Positions 49,287 to 60,164 of a DNA stretch of 64,000 nt are shown here, one piece after another. The DNA comes from an uncultured Alphaproteobacteria bacterium (GTDB lineage Bacteria; Pseudomonadota; Alphaproteobacteria; HIMB59), in NCBI GenBank assembly GCA_902591315.1, contig CACJAI010000003.1, positions 23,952 to 87,951 of the forward strand, written 5' to 3'. The position numbers were made by a program, and so were the translations under genes. Numbering within the stretch: position 1 is the stretch's first letter; every line of letters begins with the position of its first letter. The notes beneath the pieces are model-generated. The model saw nothing but the letters and a program-made list of their open reading frames with translations. It was not told where the DNA came from and did no database searches.

Positions 49287-50430
49287 TATGAGCGAAAATC
49301 TTTCAATTAAAACAATCGATAAAAATAACAAGTCTATTTTGGTCGATTGGAGTGATGGTTTTAAAAGTAAATATAATTTCTTATGGTTGAGAGATAATTG
49401 TCCCTCTGAGGTGCATCCAACAGCTCGTGAACGAACTTTTAATTTGCTTGACGTATCTGAAGATATTCACCCTAAAAATTACTCTCTAAATAGTGAAGGT
49501 AATCTTGAGATTGAATGGAGTGAGGGAGGGCATAAAAGTGTTTATGAGAAAGATTGGTTGAGACATAATTGTTATTCTATAAAACACAGTCGAGAGTACG
49601 TTTCACCATATAGGATTTGGGATAAATCCATGCAAGATAGATTTACTGATATTCAAATAGATTACAGCGAAATAATTAGTAGTGATGATGGTTTAAAAAA
49701 GTGGCTACAGCAACTACATTTTTTTGGTATTTCAATTGTTAAAAATGCTCCAACAGATGTAAATTCTGGTTTTGATATCCTCAAAAATATAAGTCACACT
49801 CGAGAAACTTTTTTTAAAACACCATTCGAGGTCATTGATATACCTAACCCTAATAATTCAGCTTATACTGCTGCAGGTCTAAGAAATCATATTGATTTAC
49901 CATACTATGAGATAGCTCCAGGATATCAGTTTCTTCACTGCTTAATAAATAATGCTACCGGGGGCGAGTCAGTTGCTGTAGATGGTTTTAAGGTAATTGA
50001 TTATTTAAAAAATAATCACCCAAATGACTATGACGTACTACTTAATACGTCTGTAAAATTTGTAAATAGAGACTACACAACTAATACAATTAGAGTAATG
50101 CATAAACCTATAATAACTCTCGATCACAATAATGATTATAATGATATTAGGTTCAGCGTTGCCTATATGGGAGTTATGGACTGCCATCCTGATCAAATGG
50201 ATCATTTTTACTCAGCATACAGAAAGCTTTTAAGCTTACTTCATGACCAGAGGTTTGAAATTAACTTTCGTATGCAAGCCGGAGATATTTTTAGTTTTAA
50301 TAATCGAAGAGTTTTACATGGTAGAAAAGAATATGATGCCAATTCTGGAGAAAGGCACCTTCAAGGTTATTATATGGACAGAGATGAAATCTTGGGTCGC
50401 TTAAATTATATTGAAAATTTAAATCCTTAA
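49276..50430 (+). CDS. Gamma-butyrobetaine hydroxylase-like 2-oxoglutarate/Fe(II) dioxygenase
   Basis: N-terminal DUF971-like domain, HIDLPYYEIAPGYQFLHCL, FNNRRVLHGRKEY. Confidence 0.87.
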   Translation: MNFNMSENLSIKTIDKNNKSILVDWSDGFKSKYNFLWLRDNCPSEVHPTARERTFNLLDVSEDIHPKNYSLNSEGNLEIEWSEGGHKSVYEKDWLRHNCYSIKHSREYVSPYRIWDKSMQDRFTDIQIDYSEIISSDDGLKKWLQQLHFFGISIVKNAPTDVNSGFDILKNISHTRETFFKTPFEVIDIPNPNNSAYTAAGLRNHIDLPYYEIAPGYQFLHCLINNATGGESVAVDGFKVIDYLKNNHPNDYDVLLNTSVKFVNRDYTTNTIRVMHKPIITLDHNNDYNDIRFSVAYMGVMDCHPDQMDHFYSAYRKLLSLLHDQRFEINFRMQAGDIFSFNNRRVLHGRKEYDANSGERHLQGYYMDRDEILGRLNYIENLNP

Positions 50431-50616
50431 ATTTAATAAAAATTAAAATAAAAATTCAAGAATTGTTCAAAGATTACAGCAATATAAATACAAAAATTTA
50501 TTATGATTAGTTATGTTAAAAGGTAAAAAAAGTAATAAATAATGAGAAAAATTTTGTTAAGTAATGTCTTAAATTACTTACTTTGGTGGCTTCATCTTTT
50601 TAACCTCCATCCTTAA

Positions 50617-50631
50617 ACCTATCCTCTAGGT
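50617..50631 (+). ncRNA. Hairpin ACCTA-TCCTC-TAGGT in a candidate small RNA region
   Basis: 5-bp stem with an anti-SD-like UCCUC loop; CCTCC at 50604-50608; separate 8-bp hairpin at 50558-50580; no supported CDS in this gap. Confidence 0.25.
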
Positions 50632-50693
50632 GATTCTATAATATCAAATAAATTGGATTTTGTATTTTTTAATTTGTGAATATTATGAAAACT

Positions 50694-51272
50694 TTATTTT
50701 ACACAATGTTCATTGTCCCAAAATTTATTAACCTTTGGCATTATTAATGGCAGTTTAGCAATAACAGTAGGTCCAAATTTTTCTATATCTCCAGTTGCAA
50801 GAACGTAATTACCCATATTAATTTCATTGAAAACTTTAATGTAGTATGAACCTGGTTCATAAGTTACTGTGCTTTTAAAATCTTCACCTATTTGTGGTCC
50901 AATCCAATACCATTTTTTACCATAGGGCTCATACCATTCCCACCACTCAAAATTTTGACCATCAACTTCCTCGATGACACTTAACTCAAGGTCTTTACCT
51001 TCTAAAATACTAAATGAGAACTTTCTAAATGTATTACAATCATCAATTTTTGGAACAGTAATACCAACATAAAAATTAAATTTCTGATCAGAATTTATTA
51101 AGTAATAATGTGGATCACCATTTAATTTAGAATATATTGCTTTTGATATTTCTGGTTTTTCTATTAGATATGCTTCATTAGGTTTATTTGGGTTTGAGTC
51201 ATTAATTACAGGTTGATGAGCATAGGATAATGAACAAAAGATAATTAAAATAAAAACACTAAAAAATTTCAT
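50694..51272 (-). CDS. Hypothetical secreted protein
   Basis: Signal peptide (FFSVFILIIFCSLSYA); 192 aa; no recognised family. Confidence 0.6.
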   Translation of the reverse strand: MKFFSVFILIIFCSLSYAHQPVINDSNPNKPNEAYLIEKPEISKAIYSKLNGDPHYYLINSDQKFNFYVGITVPKIDDCNTFRKFSFSILEGKDLELSVIEEVDGQNFEWWEWYEPYGKKWYWIGPQIGEDFKSTVTYEPGSYYIKVFNEINMGNYVLATGDIEKFGPTVIAKLPLIMPKVNKFWDNEHCVK

Positions 51273-51354
51273 AATTTAATTTACACTATTATTATATATG
51301 AGGCGAATATGATCTATGAAAAACAATTAATTTTGTTATAAATCAAACTTTATC

Positions 51355-52017
51355 ATGAATTTTGAACAAGCAAGATCAAATATGGTTCTTAATCAACTAA
51401 GAGCTAATCGTATTAAGAACTCATCTTTAATTGAAAAAATTGAATTATTTCCAAGAGAAAACTTGTATCCAAAACCTTATAAACATTTAGCATATTCTGA
51501 TAAAATTATATTTTTAGACGATGGTCGCTTTATTCTACCTCCTTTAACATCATTTCATTTATTACAAGCTTTGGGAGAGATTGATGATGAGAGTATTTTA
51601 GAAATTGGTTCTGGATTTGGTACATCGACATCTATTATAAATAAATTTTCCTCTAATATTGACTGTATAGAGTCTTCTATGCAAATGACTGAAGTTTTCA
51701 AAAATAGTATGAAAGACAGTTTGTTTAATGCTACTTTATTAGATTTAACGATAGAGGAATTTTTCAATAATAAAAAGCCAAATATTAAAAAATACCAAAA
51801 GATTATTATTAATGGTTCACTTGATCAAGAGCCCATAAATATAATTAAAAATGCATCTGATAATGCAGAGATAGTTTGTATAATTGATAACCAAAATTTT
51901 AAACATAAGATTGTTAAATATATAAACGTAGGAGGCAAATCGAATAAGTTTGTTATAGATGAAGCTTCTTCTTCTTATATTTATAAATATGTTCAATCCG
52001 AACCATTTGTTTTTTAG
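51355..52017 (+). CDS. Protein-L-isoaspartate O-methyltransferase-like
   Basis: MVLNQLRANRI, LPPLTSFHLLQALGEIDDESILEIGSGFGTSTSII. Confidence 0.8.
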   Translation: MNFEQARSNMVLNQLRANRIKNSSLIEKIELFPRENLYPKPYKHLAYSDKIIFLDDGRFILPPLTSFHLLQALGEIDDESILEIGSGFGTSTSIINKFSSNIDCIESSMQMTEVFKNSMKDSLFNATLLDLTIEEFFNNKKPNIKKYQKIIINGSLDQEPINIIKNASDNAEIVCIIDNQNFKHKIVKYINVGGKSNKFVIDEASSSYIYKYVQSEPFVF

Positions 52018-52020
52018 CAA

Positions 52021-54618
52021 ATGGATGAGTTTCAAAATAAAAAAGAATATGAAAATGAAATTTATCAGCTTTGGTTAGACAAAGAATGTTTTAAACCTAA
52101 ATACAATTTTGATAAAAATTTTTCTATTTGTATACCTCCCCCAAATGTAACAGGGTCGTTGCATATGGGACATGCACTTAATAACACTATTCAGGATATT
52201 TTAACAAGATATCACCGAATGAATGGATTTAATACTCTTTGGCAACCTGGAACAGACCATGCAGGCATAGCGACACAAATGGTTGTGGAAAGAAACTTAG
52301 CTGAGAAAAATATTTATCGTAAAGATCTTACAAGAGAGGAGTTCATTGAAAAAATATGGGAGTGGAAAGAATATTCGGGTTCCACAATTATAAATCAATT
52401 AAAAAGGCTTGGTAGTTCTTGTGATTGGTCAAGGGAAAGATTTACGATGGATGACGGATTGTCATCTGCAGTTAGAAAGGTTTTTGTTAAATTATATACA
52501 GAGGGGTTGATATATAAAGATCAAGCTCTTGTTAATTGGGATACCAAATTTAAAACAGCTATTTCTGATTTAGAAGTTGTTCCTACGGATGTAAGCACCC
52601 AAATTTACTATATAAAATATCCAAGCTCTAACTCTGAGAGTATAACTGTTGCAACAGTTAGGCCAGAAACAATTTTTGGTGATGTTGCTATAGCAGTTAA
52701 CCCCAATGACAGTAGATATACTTCATTAAAAAAAGAAACTTTTACTATTCCTTTAACATCAAGATCTATTCCACTTATATTTGATGAATATTCTGATCCG
52801 GAAATGGGAAGTGGTGCAGTTAAAATTACCCCAGCACACGATTTTAACGATTTTGAAATCGGTAAAAGGCACAACTTAGAACTCTTAAATATTCTAAACG
52901 AGGACGGATCATTGAACGAAAATTGTCCAAAAGAATTTCAGGGTTTAGATCGATTTGAGGCAAGAAAAAAAGTTGTTCAATTGCTAAAAGAAAAAGGTTT
53001 TTTAGAAAAAATTGAAGATTATAAAACTACAATACCATATGGTGATCGCTCGAACACTGTTGTCGAACCTTTTTTAACTCATCAGTGGTTTTGTAACGCT
53101 GAAGAGTTAGCAAAACAGGCAATTAAAGTTGTAAAAGACGGTGATACAAAATTTTTTCCCTCAAATTGGGAGAAAACATACTTTCAATGGATGGAAAATA
53201 TAAGACCATGGTGTATCTCTCGACAAATATGGTGGGGACATCAAATTCCAGTTTGGTATGGTCCTGATGGAAAAGAATTTTGTGCAGAAACTGATGAAGA
53301 AGCAAAAAATTTAGCTGTAGACTTTTATAAAGCGGATAAAATAATTTTAAAAAGAGATCAAGACGTCTTAGACACCTGGTTCTCCTCAGCTCTTTGGCCT
53401 TTCTCTACATTGGGATGGCCCGACAAAGAACAAACATTAGATGCATTTTACCCAAATTCTGTTCTAGTTACGGGTTTTGATATCATCTTTTTCTGGGTTG
53501 CCCGCATGATGATGATGGGAAATAAATTTATGTCAGAAACACCTTTTAAAACTGTTTATGTTCATGCTCTCGTTCGTGATGAAAAAGGTCAAAAAATGTC
53601 AAAATCAAAAGGTAATGTAATAGATCCTTTAGAAATAATTGACAAGTATGGTGCAGATACACTTCGCTTTACTCTAACATCATTAAATACACCTGGAAGG
53701 GATGTAAGGTTAAGTGAGCAACGCATAGCTGGTTATAGAAACTTTGTTACTAAAATCACCAATGCCTATAAGTTTGCTGAATTTAAAGGAATTTATCCAT
53801 TTACAGATAATGGCAAAGTTAACCCTAACCATATTTTTAATATTTGGATTATAAATGAGTTTCAAGAGTTATATAAAAAAGTTCAAGAAAATTATGAGAA
53901 ATACTATTTTCATGAAGTAGCTAATCAACTATATCATTTTACATGGCATACTTTTTGTGACTGGTATATTGAACTTTCTAAAAATCTTTTAGACGACAAT
54001 CAATTTAGAGATGAAACCAAACAAACTTTTCATTTAGTATTTAATTCTTTACTGCAACTTTTACATCCAGTGATTCCTTTTATCACTGAAAAATTGTGGG
54101 GTAAAAATAATAAAGATATCTTGATGAGTCATCAGTGGGACTATGTTGATCTAAAAACGGAGAGTGAACATGTATCTAAAACAAAGTTATTTATTGATTT
54201 TATAGAGGAATACAGGTCAATAGAAAAACTTTTTGAAATCAAAAAAGAAGATACTGTAGAAATTTTTTCTAAAAACCAATTAATTCAAACAATTTTAGAA
54301 GACAATAAAAAAACATTTGAATTTTTAACAAGAAAAAAACTTTCATCATCCCATAAAGACAATAGTGTTACTTTGCCTTTTAAAGAGTTTGATTTCGAAA
54401 TTTCCACTAGCCAAATTGATAAATCTAAAATCAAAGTAAAACTTCAAGAAAATAAAAGCTCTTTGGAAAAAGAAAAAAATACGATTGATAAAAATTTATC
54501 AAATGAAAATTTTGTATCAAAAGCTCCAAAAGATCTTATTGATCAAAATAAAGAGAGACAAAGTTCAATTAATATGGAATTGTCTAAAATTGATAGTATA
54601 TTAATCAATATTCAATAA
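52021..54618 (+). CDS. valS: Valyl-tRNA synthetase
   Basis: [44 protein letters not shown]-terminal coiled coil. Confidence 0.97.
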   Translation: MDEFQNKKEYENEIYQLWLDKECFKPKYNFDKNFSICIPPPNVTGSLHMGHALNNTIQDILTRYHRMNGFNTLWQPGTDHAGIATQMVVERNLAEKNIYRKDLTREEFIEKIWEWKEYSGSTIINQLKRLGSSCDWSRERFTMDDGLSSAVRKVFVKLYTEGLIYKDQALVNWDTKFKTAISDLEVVPTDVSTQIYYIKYPSSNSESITVATVRPETIFGDVAIAVNPNDSRYTSLKKETFTIPLTSRSIPLIFDEYSDPEMGSGAVKITPAHDFNDFEIGKRHNLELLNILNEDGSLNENCPKEFQGLDRFEARKKVVQLLKEKGFLEKIEDYKTTIPYGDRSNTVVEPFLTHQWFCNAEELAKQAIKVVKDGDTKFFPSNWEKTYFQWMENIRPWCISRQIWWGHQIPVWYGPDGKEFCAETDEEAKNLAVDFYKADKIILKRDQDVLDTWFSSALWPFSTLGWPDKEQTLDAFYPNSVLVTGFDIIFFWVARMMMMGNKFMSETPFKTVYVHALVRDEKGQKMSKSKGNVIDPLEIIDKYGADTLRFTLTSLNTPGRDVRLSEQRIAGYRNFVTKITNAYKFAEFKGIYPFTDNGKVNPNHIFNIWIINEFQELYKKVQENYEKYYFHEVANQLYHFTWHTFCDWYIELSKNLLDDNQFRDETKQTFHLVFNSLLQLLHPVIPFITEKLWGKNNKDILMSHQWDYVDLKTESEHVSKTKLFIDFIEEYRSIEKLFEIKKEDTVEIFSKNQLIQTILEDNKKTFEFLTRKKLSSSHKDNSVTLPFKEFDFEISTSQIDKSKIKVKLQENKSSLEKEKNTIDKNLSNENFVSKAPKDLIDQNKERQSSINMELSKIDSILINIQ

Positions 54619-56330
54619 TGGTTGATAAAAGCAAATTACCAAGTAGACATGTTTCTGTAGGTCCTAAAAGTGCACCACATAGAGCTTTTTATTATGCTAT
54701 GGGCATTACCGAAGAACAGATTAAACAACCTTTTGTCGGTGTAGTAACCACATGGAATGAGTCTGCCCCTTGCAATATTTCACTTTCTCGCCAAGCTCAA
54801 TCAGCCAAAAAAGGTGTGTGGGATGCAAAAGGTACACCAAGAGAATTTACCACCATTACTGTTACTGATGGTATTGCTATGGGTCATGAGGGAATGAAAT
54901 CTTCTTTAACTAGTAGGGAGATTATAGCTGACTCAACTGAACTTTCTGTAAGGGGGCACTGTTATGATGCCTTAGTTGGTTTAGCTGGGTGTGATAAATC
55001 TTTGCCAGGTTTAATGATGGCAATGCTCAGACTTAATGTGCCATCTGTATTTATGTACGGTGGATCTATATTACCAGGTGTTTATAAGGATAAGGATGTA
55101 ACTATAGTAGATGTTTTTGAAGCTGTTGGGAAACATTCAACAGGAAAGATTTCAGATCAAGAACTCCATGACATTGAGTGTGTTGCCTGTCCTTCTGCTG
55201 GATCCTGTGGCGGACAGTTCACTGCAAATACCATGGCATGTGTCTCAGAGACTATTGGTTTAGCACTTCCAGGTTCTGCTATGACACCAGCTCCCTATGA
55301 AAGTAGAGATAAATACGCTTATGAAAGTGGAAAAGTAGTTATGGAATTAATTGAAAAAAACTTAAGACCTAGGGATATTGTTACAAAACAATCACTAATT
55401 AATGCGGCAGTGGTTGTCTCAGCATCAGGTGGATCAACCAATGCAGGTTTACATCTACCTGCTATGGCTCATGAAGCTGGTATTGAATTTACTTTGGAAG
55501 ATGTCTGTAATATTTTCCAATCAACACCTTATATAGGTAATTTAGCACCAGGGGGGAAATATGTAGCTAAAGATTTATATGAAGTTGGTGGTGTTCCTGT
55601 TCTAATTAAAGCACTCATTGATGGCGGGTTGATTGATGGATCATGCATGACTGTTACTGGAAAAACGTTAGCTGAAAATGTAAAAGATGTGGAGTTACCA
55701 AAAAATCAAGATGTTGTTTATCCTGTCAGTAGCCCAATAACTAAAACAGGTGGCGTGGTAGGTTTGAAAGGTTCACTGGCTCCAGATGGTGCGATCGTAA
55801 AAATAGCTGGACTTAATAAATTACAGTTCAAAGGAAAGGCAATTTGCTTTGATAGAGAAGAACATGCTCTAGACGCTGTCTTAAATGGTAAAATTAAACC
55901 TGGTCATGTTGTTATTATAAGATACGAGGGTCCAAAAGGAGGGCCAGGTATGAGAGAAATGCTATCTACTACTAGTGCCCTTTATGGACAAGATCTTGGC
56001 GAAGAGGTAGCTTTAATTACTGACGGAAGGTTCTCTGGAGGTACACGAGGTTTTTGTATTGGCCATGTAGGTCCAGAGGCTTATGATTGCGGACCTATAG
56101 CTTTAGTTGAAGATGGTGATGAAATAGAAATTGATGCAGAGAAAAATTTACTAAATTTGAATGTAGACGAAAAAACGTTATCTGATAGAAAAACTAAATG
56201 GGTTAATAAAGAACCAGAGTTTATGTCAGGCACTTTATGGAAATACATGAAAACTGTTGGACCTGCAAACTTAGGGGCAGTTACACACCCTGGTGGTAAA
56301 TTAGAAAAAAAGACATATTCAGATATTTAA
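54618..56330 (+). CDS. ilvD: Dihydroxy-acid dehydratase
   Basis: [55 protein letters not shown]. Confidence 0.97.
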   Translation: MVDKSKLPSRHVSVGPKSAPHRAFYYAMGITEEQIKQPFVGVVTTWNESAPCNISLSRQAQSAKKGVWDAKGTPREFTTITVTDGIAMGHEGMKSSLTSREIIADSTELSVRGHCYDALVGLAGCDKSLPGLMMAMLRLNVPSVFMYGGSILPGVYKDKDVTIVDVFEAVGKHSTGKISDQELHDIECVACPSAGSCGGQFTANTMACVSETIGLALPGSAMTPAPYESRDKYAYESGKVVMELIEKNLRPRDIVTKQSLINAAVVVSASGGSTNAGLHLPAMAHEAGIEFTLEDVCNIFQSTPYIGNLAPGGKYVAKDLYEVGGVPVLIKALIDGGLIDGSCMTVTGKTLAENVKDVELPKNQDVVYPVSSPITKTGGVVGLKGSLAPDGAIVKIAGLNKLQFKGKAICFDREEHALDAVLNGKIKPGHVVIIRYEGPKGGPGMREMLSTTSALYGQDLGEEVALITDGRFSGGTRGFCIGHVGPEAYDCGPIALVEDGDEIEIDAEKNLLNLNVDEKTLSDRKTKWVNKEPEFMSGTLWKYMKTVGPANLGAVTHPGGKLEKKTYSDI

Positions 56331-57086
56331 ATCTATAAGAATAGGGCAATGATCAGAGGGTCTATCCATATCGCGGTATTCTTTTAATACTTTTAGTTTC
56401 ATTATTTTGCTTTTCAAAAATGGAGATAAAAGAAAGAAGTCTATTCTTATTCCTTCCTCTTTTCCGAATTTGTATGTTTTATAATCAAAAAAAGTATAAC
56501 TTTTTTTTTTGGGAGTAGTCTTAAAAACATCAATTAGATCTAGATTTATTAATTTATAGAATTCTTTTCTAGATTGAGGTTGTGCAAGAGCATCATTTTT
56601 ATATTTTTTAATATCATGAGCATCTTCATCATCTGGAATAACATTAAAATCTCCCATTAATAAAACTTCATATTCTTTTTTTAGTGTTTCTATTTCTTTA
56701 TAAAGTAATTTCATCCATTCAAGCTTATTTGTAAATTTGTCTGTATCTATAGGATTTCCGTTAGGAAAATAACAATTGAGGATTGCTAAATTTTTATCTT
56801 TTATAAAAACTGTGTTGTTTCTTGCTTGTTTCATATTTAACTTCTTTAAGGGATTTTCACTTAATACAATCTCTTTTTTACAAGAAACACTTACCCCATT
56901 ATAGCTTTTTTGAGTTTCAGCCACCGTTTTCAATGAAAATTGATTAAAAAAATTTTCTACGTATTCTTTATCTAATATCTTCAGTTCTTGTAAGCAAATT
57001 ATATCAGGAGCTTCTGATTTTAATATTTTTTCTATAAGTGGTTCACGCGCTCTTAAAGAATTTACATTCCAACTAATAATTTTCAC
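56319..57086 (-). CDS. xthA: Exodeoxyribonuclease III
   Basis: [39 protein letters not shown]. Confidence 0.95.
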   Translation of the reverse strand: MKIISWNVNSLRAREPLIEKILKSEAPDIICLQELKILDKEYVENFFNQFSLKTVAETQKSYNGVSVSCKKEIVLSENPLKKLNMKQARNNTVFIKDKNLAILNCYFPNGNPIDTDKFTNKLEWMKLLYKEIETLKKEYEVLLMGDFNVIPDDEDAHDIKKYKNDALAQPQSRKEFYKLINLDLIDVFKTTPKKKSYTFFDYKTYKFGKEEGIRIDFFLLSPFLKSKIMKLKVLKEYRDMDRPSDHCPILIDLNI

Positions 57087-57088
57087 AA

Positions 57089-57415
57089 TTAAACGCTAAA
57101 TGATGTGCCACAGCCACAAGAATTTTTAGCATTAGGATTTGAAATAGAGAAACTAGAACCTATCAATTCATCTTTATAATCTAATTCAGATTCATTTATG
57201 AAAGTCATAGAATTCTTATCGATCAAAATTTGTAAATCTTTAAAATTAAATACATGATCTTTGGTTTTATTAATTACATTTTCACTTTTAAATACGTACT
57301 GAAAGCCAGAACATCCACCACCTTTGACTCTGATTCTAAAATATTTCATATTTTGATCTTTTAGAACTTCTTGAATTTTATTTATAGCTTTATCTGTTAT
57401 ATTAATACTTCCCAT
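57089..57415 (-). CDS. erpA: Iron-sulfur cluster insertion protein (ErpA/IscA type)
   Basis: RIRVKGGGCSGFQY...NPNAKNSCGCGTSF. Confidence 0.88.
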   Translation of the reverse strand: MGSINITDKAINKIQEVLKDQNMKYFRIRVKGGGCSGFQYVFKSENVINKTKDHVFNFKDLQILIDKNSMTFINESELDYKDELIGSSFSISNPNAKNSCGCGTSFSV

Positions 57416-58525
57416 ATGTTCAGTAATTTATCAGCTTTACCAGAAAATTCAAAAGGAAGACTTCACGATGAAATAAATGATCATCGATCACTCTACGAAA
57501 GAGATAGAGATAGAATTTATCATTCAACAGCCTTTAGAAAACTAAAAGATAAAACACAAGTATTTATGTTTGAAAAAGGCGACTATTATAGAAATAGACT
57601 AACACATACTCTTGAGGTGTCTCAAATAGCAAGATCTATAAGTAGAAAATTGTCTTTAAATGAAGATCTCACAGAATGTATAGCGCTATCTCATGATTTA
57701 GGTCATAGTCCTTTTGGTCATGTAGGCGAAGAAATAATTACTCAAGAATTAGATGCAAATTTTAACCATAATTATCAATCTTTTAGACAAATTACATTAT
57801 TAGAAAAAAGATATATAAATTTTGATGGTTTAAATTTAACTTGGGAAACAATTGATGGCTTAATAAAGCATAATGGAAAAATACAAGAAACAATTAGAAA
57901 CTATGACTTATCAAAAAATTTTAAATTTAATTTAAATAAGAATCCCTCATTAGAGGCTCAAATCGCATCCTTGTCTGATGATATAGCTTACATAGCTCAT
58001 GATTTCGACGATGCTTTAAGATCAGGTATTCTGACAATATCAAGTTTAGCTGAAAATAAAGAACAATTTAATTTTATAGATTTTTCATACATTGCAAACT
58101 TAGATAAAAGTATTGCAAGAAATTACTTTTCAAGGTCCATTATGAACTACTTAATTTTGGATCTTCTTAACGAGACTGAAAATACTCTTTCTAATAATTC
58201 ACAAATACGATCAATTGAAGATGTTATACTAAGCACAAATTTTTTGGTTAAGTTTAGCCCTCCAGTATTAGATAAAGTAAAATTTCTTAAAGATTTTCTA
58301 TTCGAATTTTTTTACACATCTGATTTTGTATATAAAAATAGAATGCAAGCTGAAAAAATTTTAGTATCTATAATAAAATTATTAAATAATGATACCTCTA
58401 TGCTTCCATCTAAATGGAAAGAAAAATTACAATCTGATACAGATAAGCAACAAATTATAGTCGATTATGTATGTGGTATGACAGATCAATATGCTATAAA
58501 TTTTTATAAAAAATATGTTACATAA
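57416..58525 (+). CDS. dgt: Deoxyguanosinetriphosphate triphosphohydrolase-like (HD domain); start placed at ATG 57416
   Basis: RDRDRIYHSTAFRKLKDKTQVF, THTLEVSQIARSI, SHDLGHSPFGHVGEE. Confidence 0.92.
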   Translation: MFSNLSALPENSKGRLHDEINDHRSLYERDRDRIYHSTAFRKLKDKTQVFMFEKGDYYRNRLTHTLEVSQIARSISRKLSLNEDLTECIALSHDLGHSPFGHVGEEIITQELDANFNHNYQSFRQITLLEKRYINFDGLNLTWETIDGLIKHNGKIQETIRNYDLSKNFKFNLNKNPSLEAQIASLSDDIAYIAHDFDDALRSGILTISSLAENKEQFNFIDFSYIANLDKSIARNYFSRSIMNYLILDLLNETENTLSNNSQIRSIEDVILSTNFLVKFSPPVLDKVKFLKDFLFEFFYTSDFVYKNRMQAEKILVSIIKLLNNDTSMLPSKWKEKLQSDTDKQQIIVDYVCGMTDQYAINFYKKYVT

Positions 58526-60164
58526 TTTAAAAAAATCTCTTTTTGAAATAATAATCAAAATTGATAAGAACGTTAGTATTAATTTTGAAGATGTTGAAGT
58601 TGAAACACTTTTTGACAAAAAAGGTGATTTTACAACTAATGCTGCTCTAAAATTTTCAAAAATATTTGGAAAAAATCCAAATCAATTAGCAGATATTATT
58701 TTAAATGGTATTAACTTAAATAATTTTGAAAAAGTAGAAATTGCTGGACCTGGTTTTATAAATTTTTTTCTGAAGGATGAGAGTTTTAATCCTCAATTAT
58801 TCAATAATGAAAAAGAATTAACTGAAAATGAAAAAGTAAATATTGAATTTGTATCTGCTAATCCAACTGGCCCATTACACTTAGCACATGGAAGAGGTGC
58901 AGTTGTTGGGGATATTTTATCTAACTTATTTGAGTATTTTGGACATTCTGTAACTCGTGAATATTATGTAAATAACACAGGTAATCAAATTAATGAATTT
59001 CTGTCTTCCATACTTTATTCTATTTCACATACATATAATTTAAATCTTAATGAAAAACAATTTTACAAAGGTGATTACATTAATGATATAGCAAAGAACT
59101 GTTACGAAAAATTTAAACCACTATTTGATAATAATTTAAGTTCTGATGAAAAAAACAACATTGTAAATTATGCTATAGAAAGTCTTGTCAATCAGACGCT
59201 CCAAACACTTGGCACAGTAGGGATAAAATTTGATCAAATATCATACGAAACAAAAATTATGGACAAGGGTCACCTTCCATTAATTCTTGAAAAATTAAAG
59301 CAAAAAGATCTAACATATGAAGGTCAATTAAATGCTCCTAAAGATTTTACGGGCACTTTAAAGGATAATCAGCTGACAATATTTAAATCAACTCTTTTTG
59401 AAGATGATGAAGATAGAGCATTAACTAAAAATGATGGCACTCCCACTTATTTTGCAAATGACATTGCTTATCATGAAGATAAATTTCAAAGAGGATTCAA
59501 TAAATTAATAAATATATGGGGTGCAGATCATTTAGGATATCTCAAAAGATTGTCATCAGCGATAACTTCTTTACATCCAAAAATTAATTTTTCAGTTGTT
59601 TTTTGTCAAATTGTCAATTTAAAACGCGATAATAAAATACAAAAACTTTCAAAAAGAGAGGGTAACATTTTTGAACTTAAAAATTTAATAGATGAAATAG
59701 GAATTGATAATTTTAGATATTTTATGTCTTACAGAAAAAATGATACTCACATGGATTTAGACATAGATTTAATTAAGAGAGAGAATAAGGAAAATCCTAT
59801 TTATTATATTCAGTATTCTTATGCTAGAACACAATCTATTTTAAATAAAGTAAATAAAGTTGTTGATACACCCGTTTTAATTACTTCAGAATTAAAAAAC
59901 TTATATAAAAAAATATTGGAGTGGGATGACGTAGCAAAATCTGCATATTTGAAAAAAGAAGTTCATTTAATAGCACACTACTTAGAGAACTTGTCTTCAT
60001 ATTTCCATACATTATGGTCCTCCTCAAAAAATAAACCATCAGTAAAATTTTTAGATAGTGAGAATAATATTTCTTCTAATATAATTAAGTTATTACATAA
60101 TTATCAAAATGTCTTAGACGAAGGATTAAAAATTTTAGGTATAAAGCCTAAATTAAAGATGTGA
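58515..60164 (+). CDS. argS: Arginyl-tRNA synthetase
   Basis: FVSANPTGPLHLAHGRGAVVGDIL, GADHLGYLKRL, QKLSKREGN. Confidence 0.96.
   Translation: MLHNLKKSLFEIIIKIDKNVSINFEDVEVETLFDKKGDFTTNAALKFSKIFGKNPNQLADIILNGINLNNFEKVEIAGPGFINFFLKDESFNPQLFNNEKELTENEKVNIEFVSANPTGPLHLAHGRGAVVGDILSNLFEYFGHSVTREYYVNNTGNQINEFLSSILYSISHTYNLNLNEKQFYKGDYINDIAKNCYEKFKPLFDNNLSSDEKNNIVNYAIESLVNQTLQTLGTVGIKFDQISYETKIMDKGHLPLILEKLKQKDLTYEGQLNAPKDFTGTLKDNQLTIFKSTLFEDDEDRALTKNDGTPTYFANDIAYHEDKFQRGFNKLINIWGADHLGYLKRLSSAITSLHPKINFSVVFCQIVNLKRDNKIQKLSKREGNIFELKNLIDEIGIDNFRYFMSYRKNDTHMDLDIDLIKRENKENPIYYIQYSYARTQSILNKVNKVVDTPVLITSELKNLYKKILEWDDVAKSAYLKKEVHLIAHYLENLSSYFHTLWSSSKNKPSVKFLDSENNISSNIIKLLHNYQNVLDEGLKILGIKPKLKM

Noticed and set aside
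50542-50616. 24-aa ORF MRKILLSNVLNYLLWWLHLFNLHP*, resembling a Trp-rich leader peptide
   Set aside because: No downstream biosynthetic gene on the + strand, which faces a convergent gene; no T-tract terminator follows, so an attenuator is unlikely.
57371-57415. 15-residue N-terminal extension of dgt (MNFIYSFICYINTSH)
   Set aside because: Lies within the erpA-like coding sequence and is outside the conserved Dgt N-terminus; ATG 57416 is preferred.
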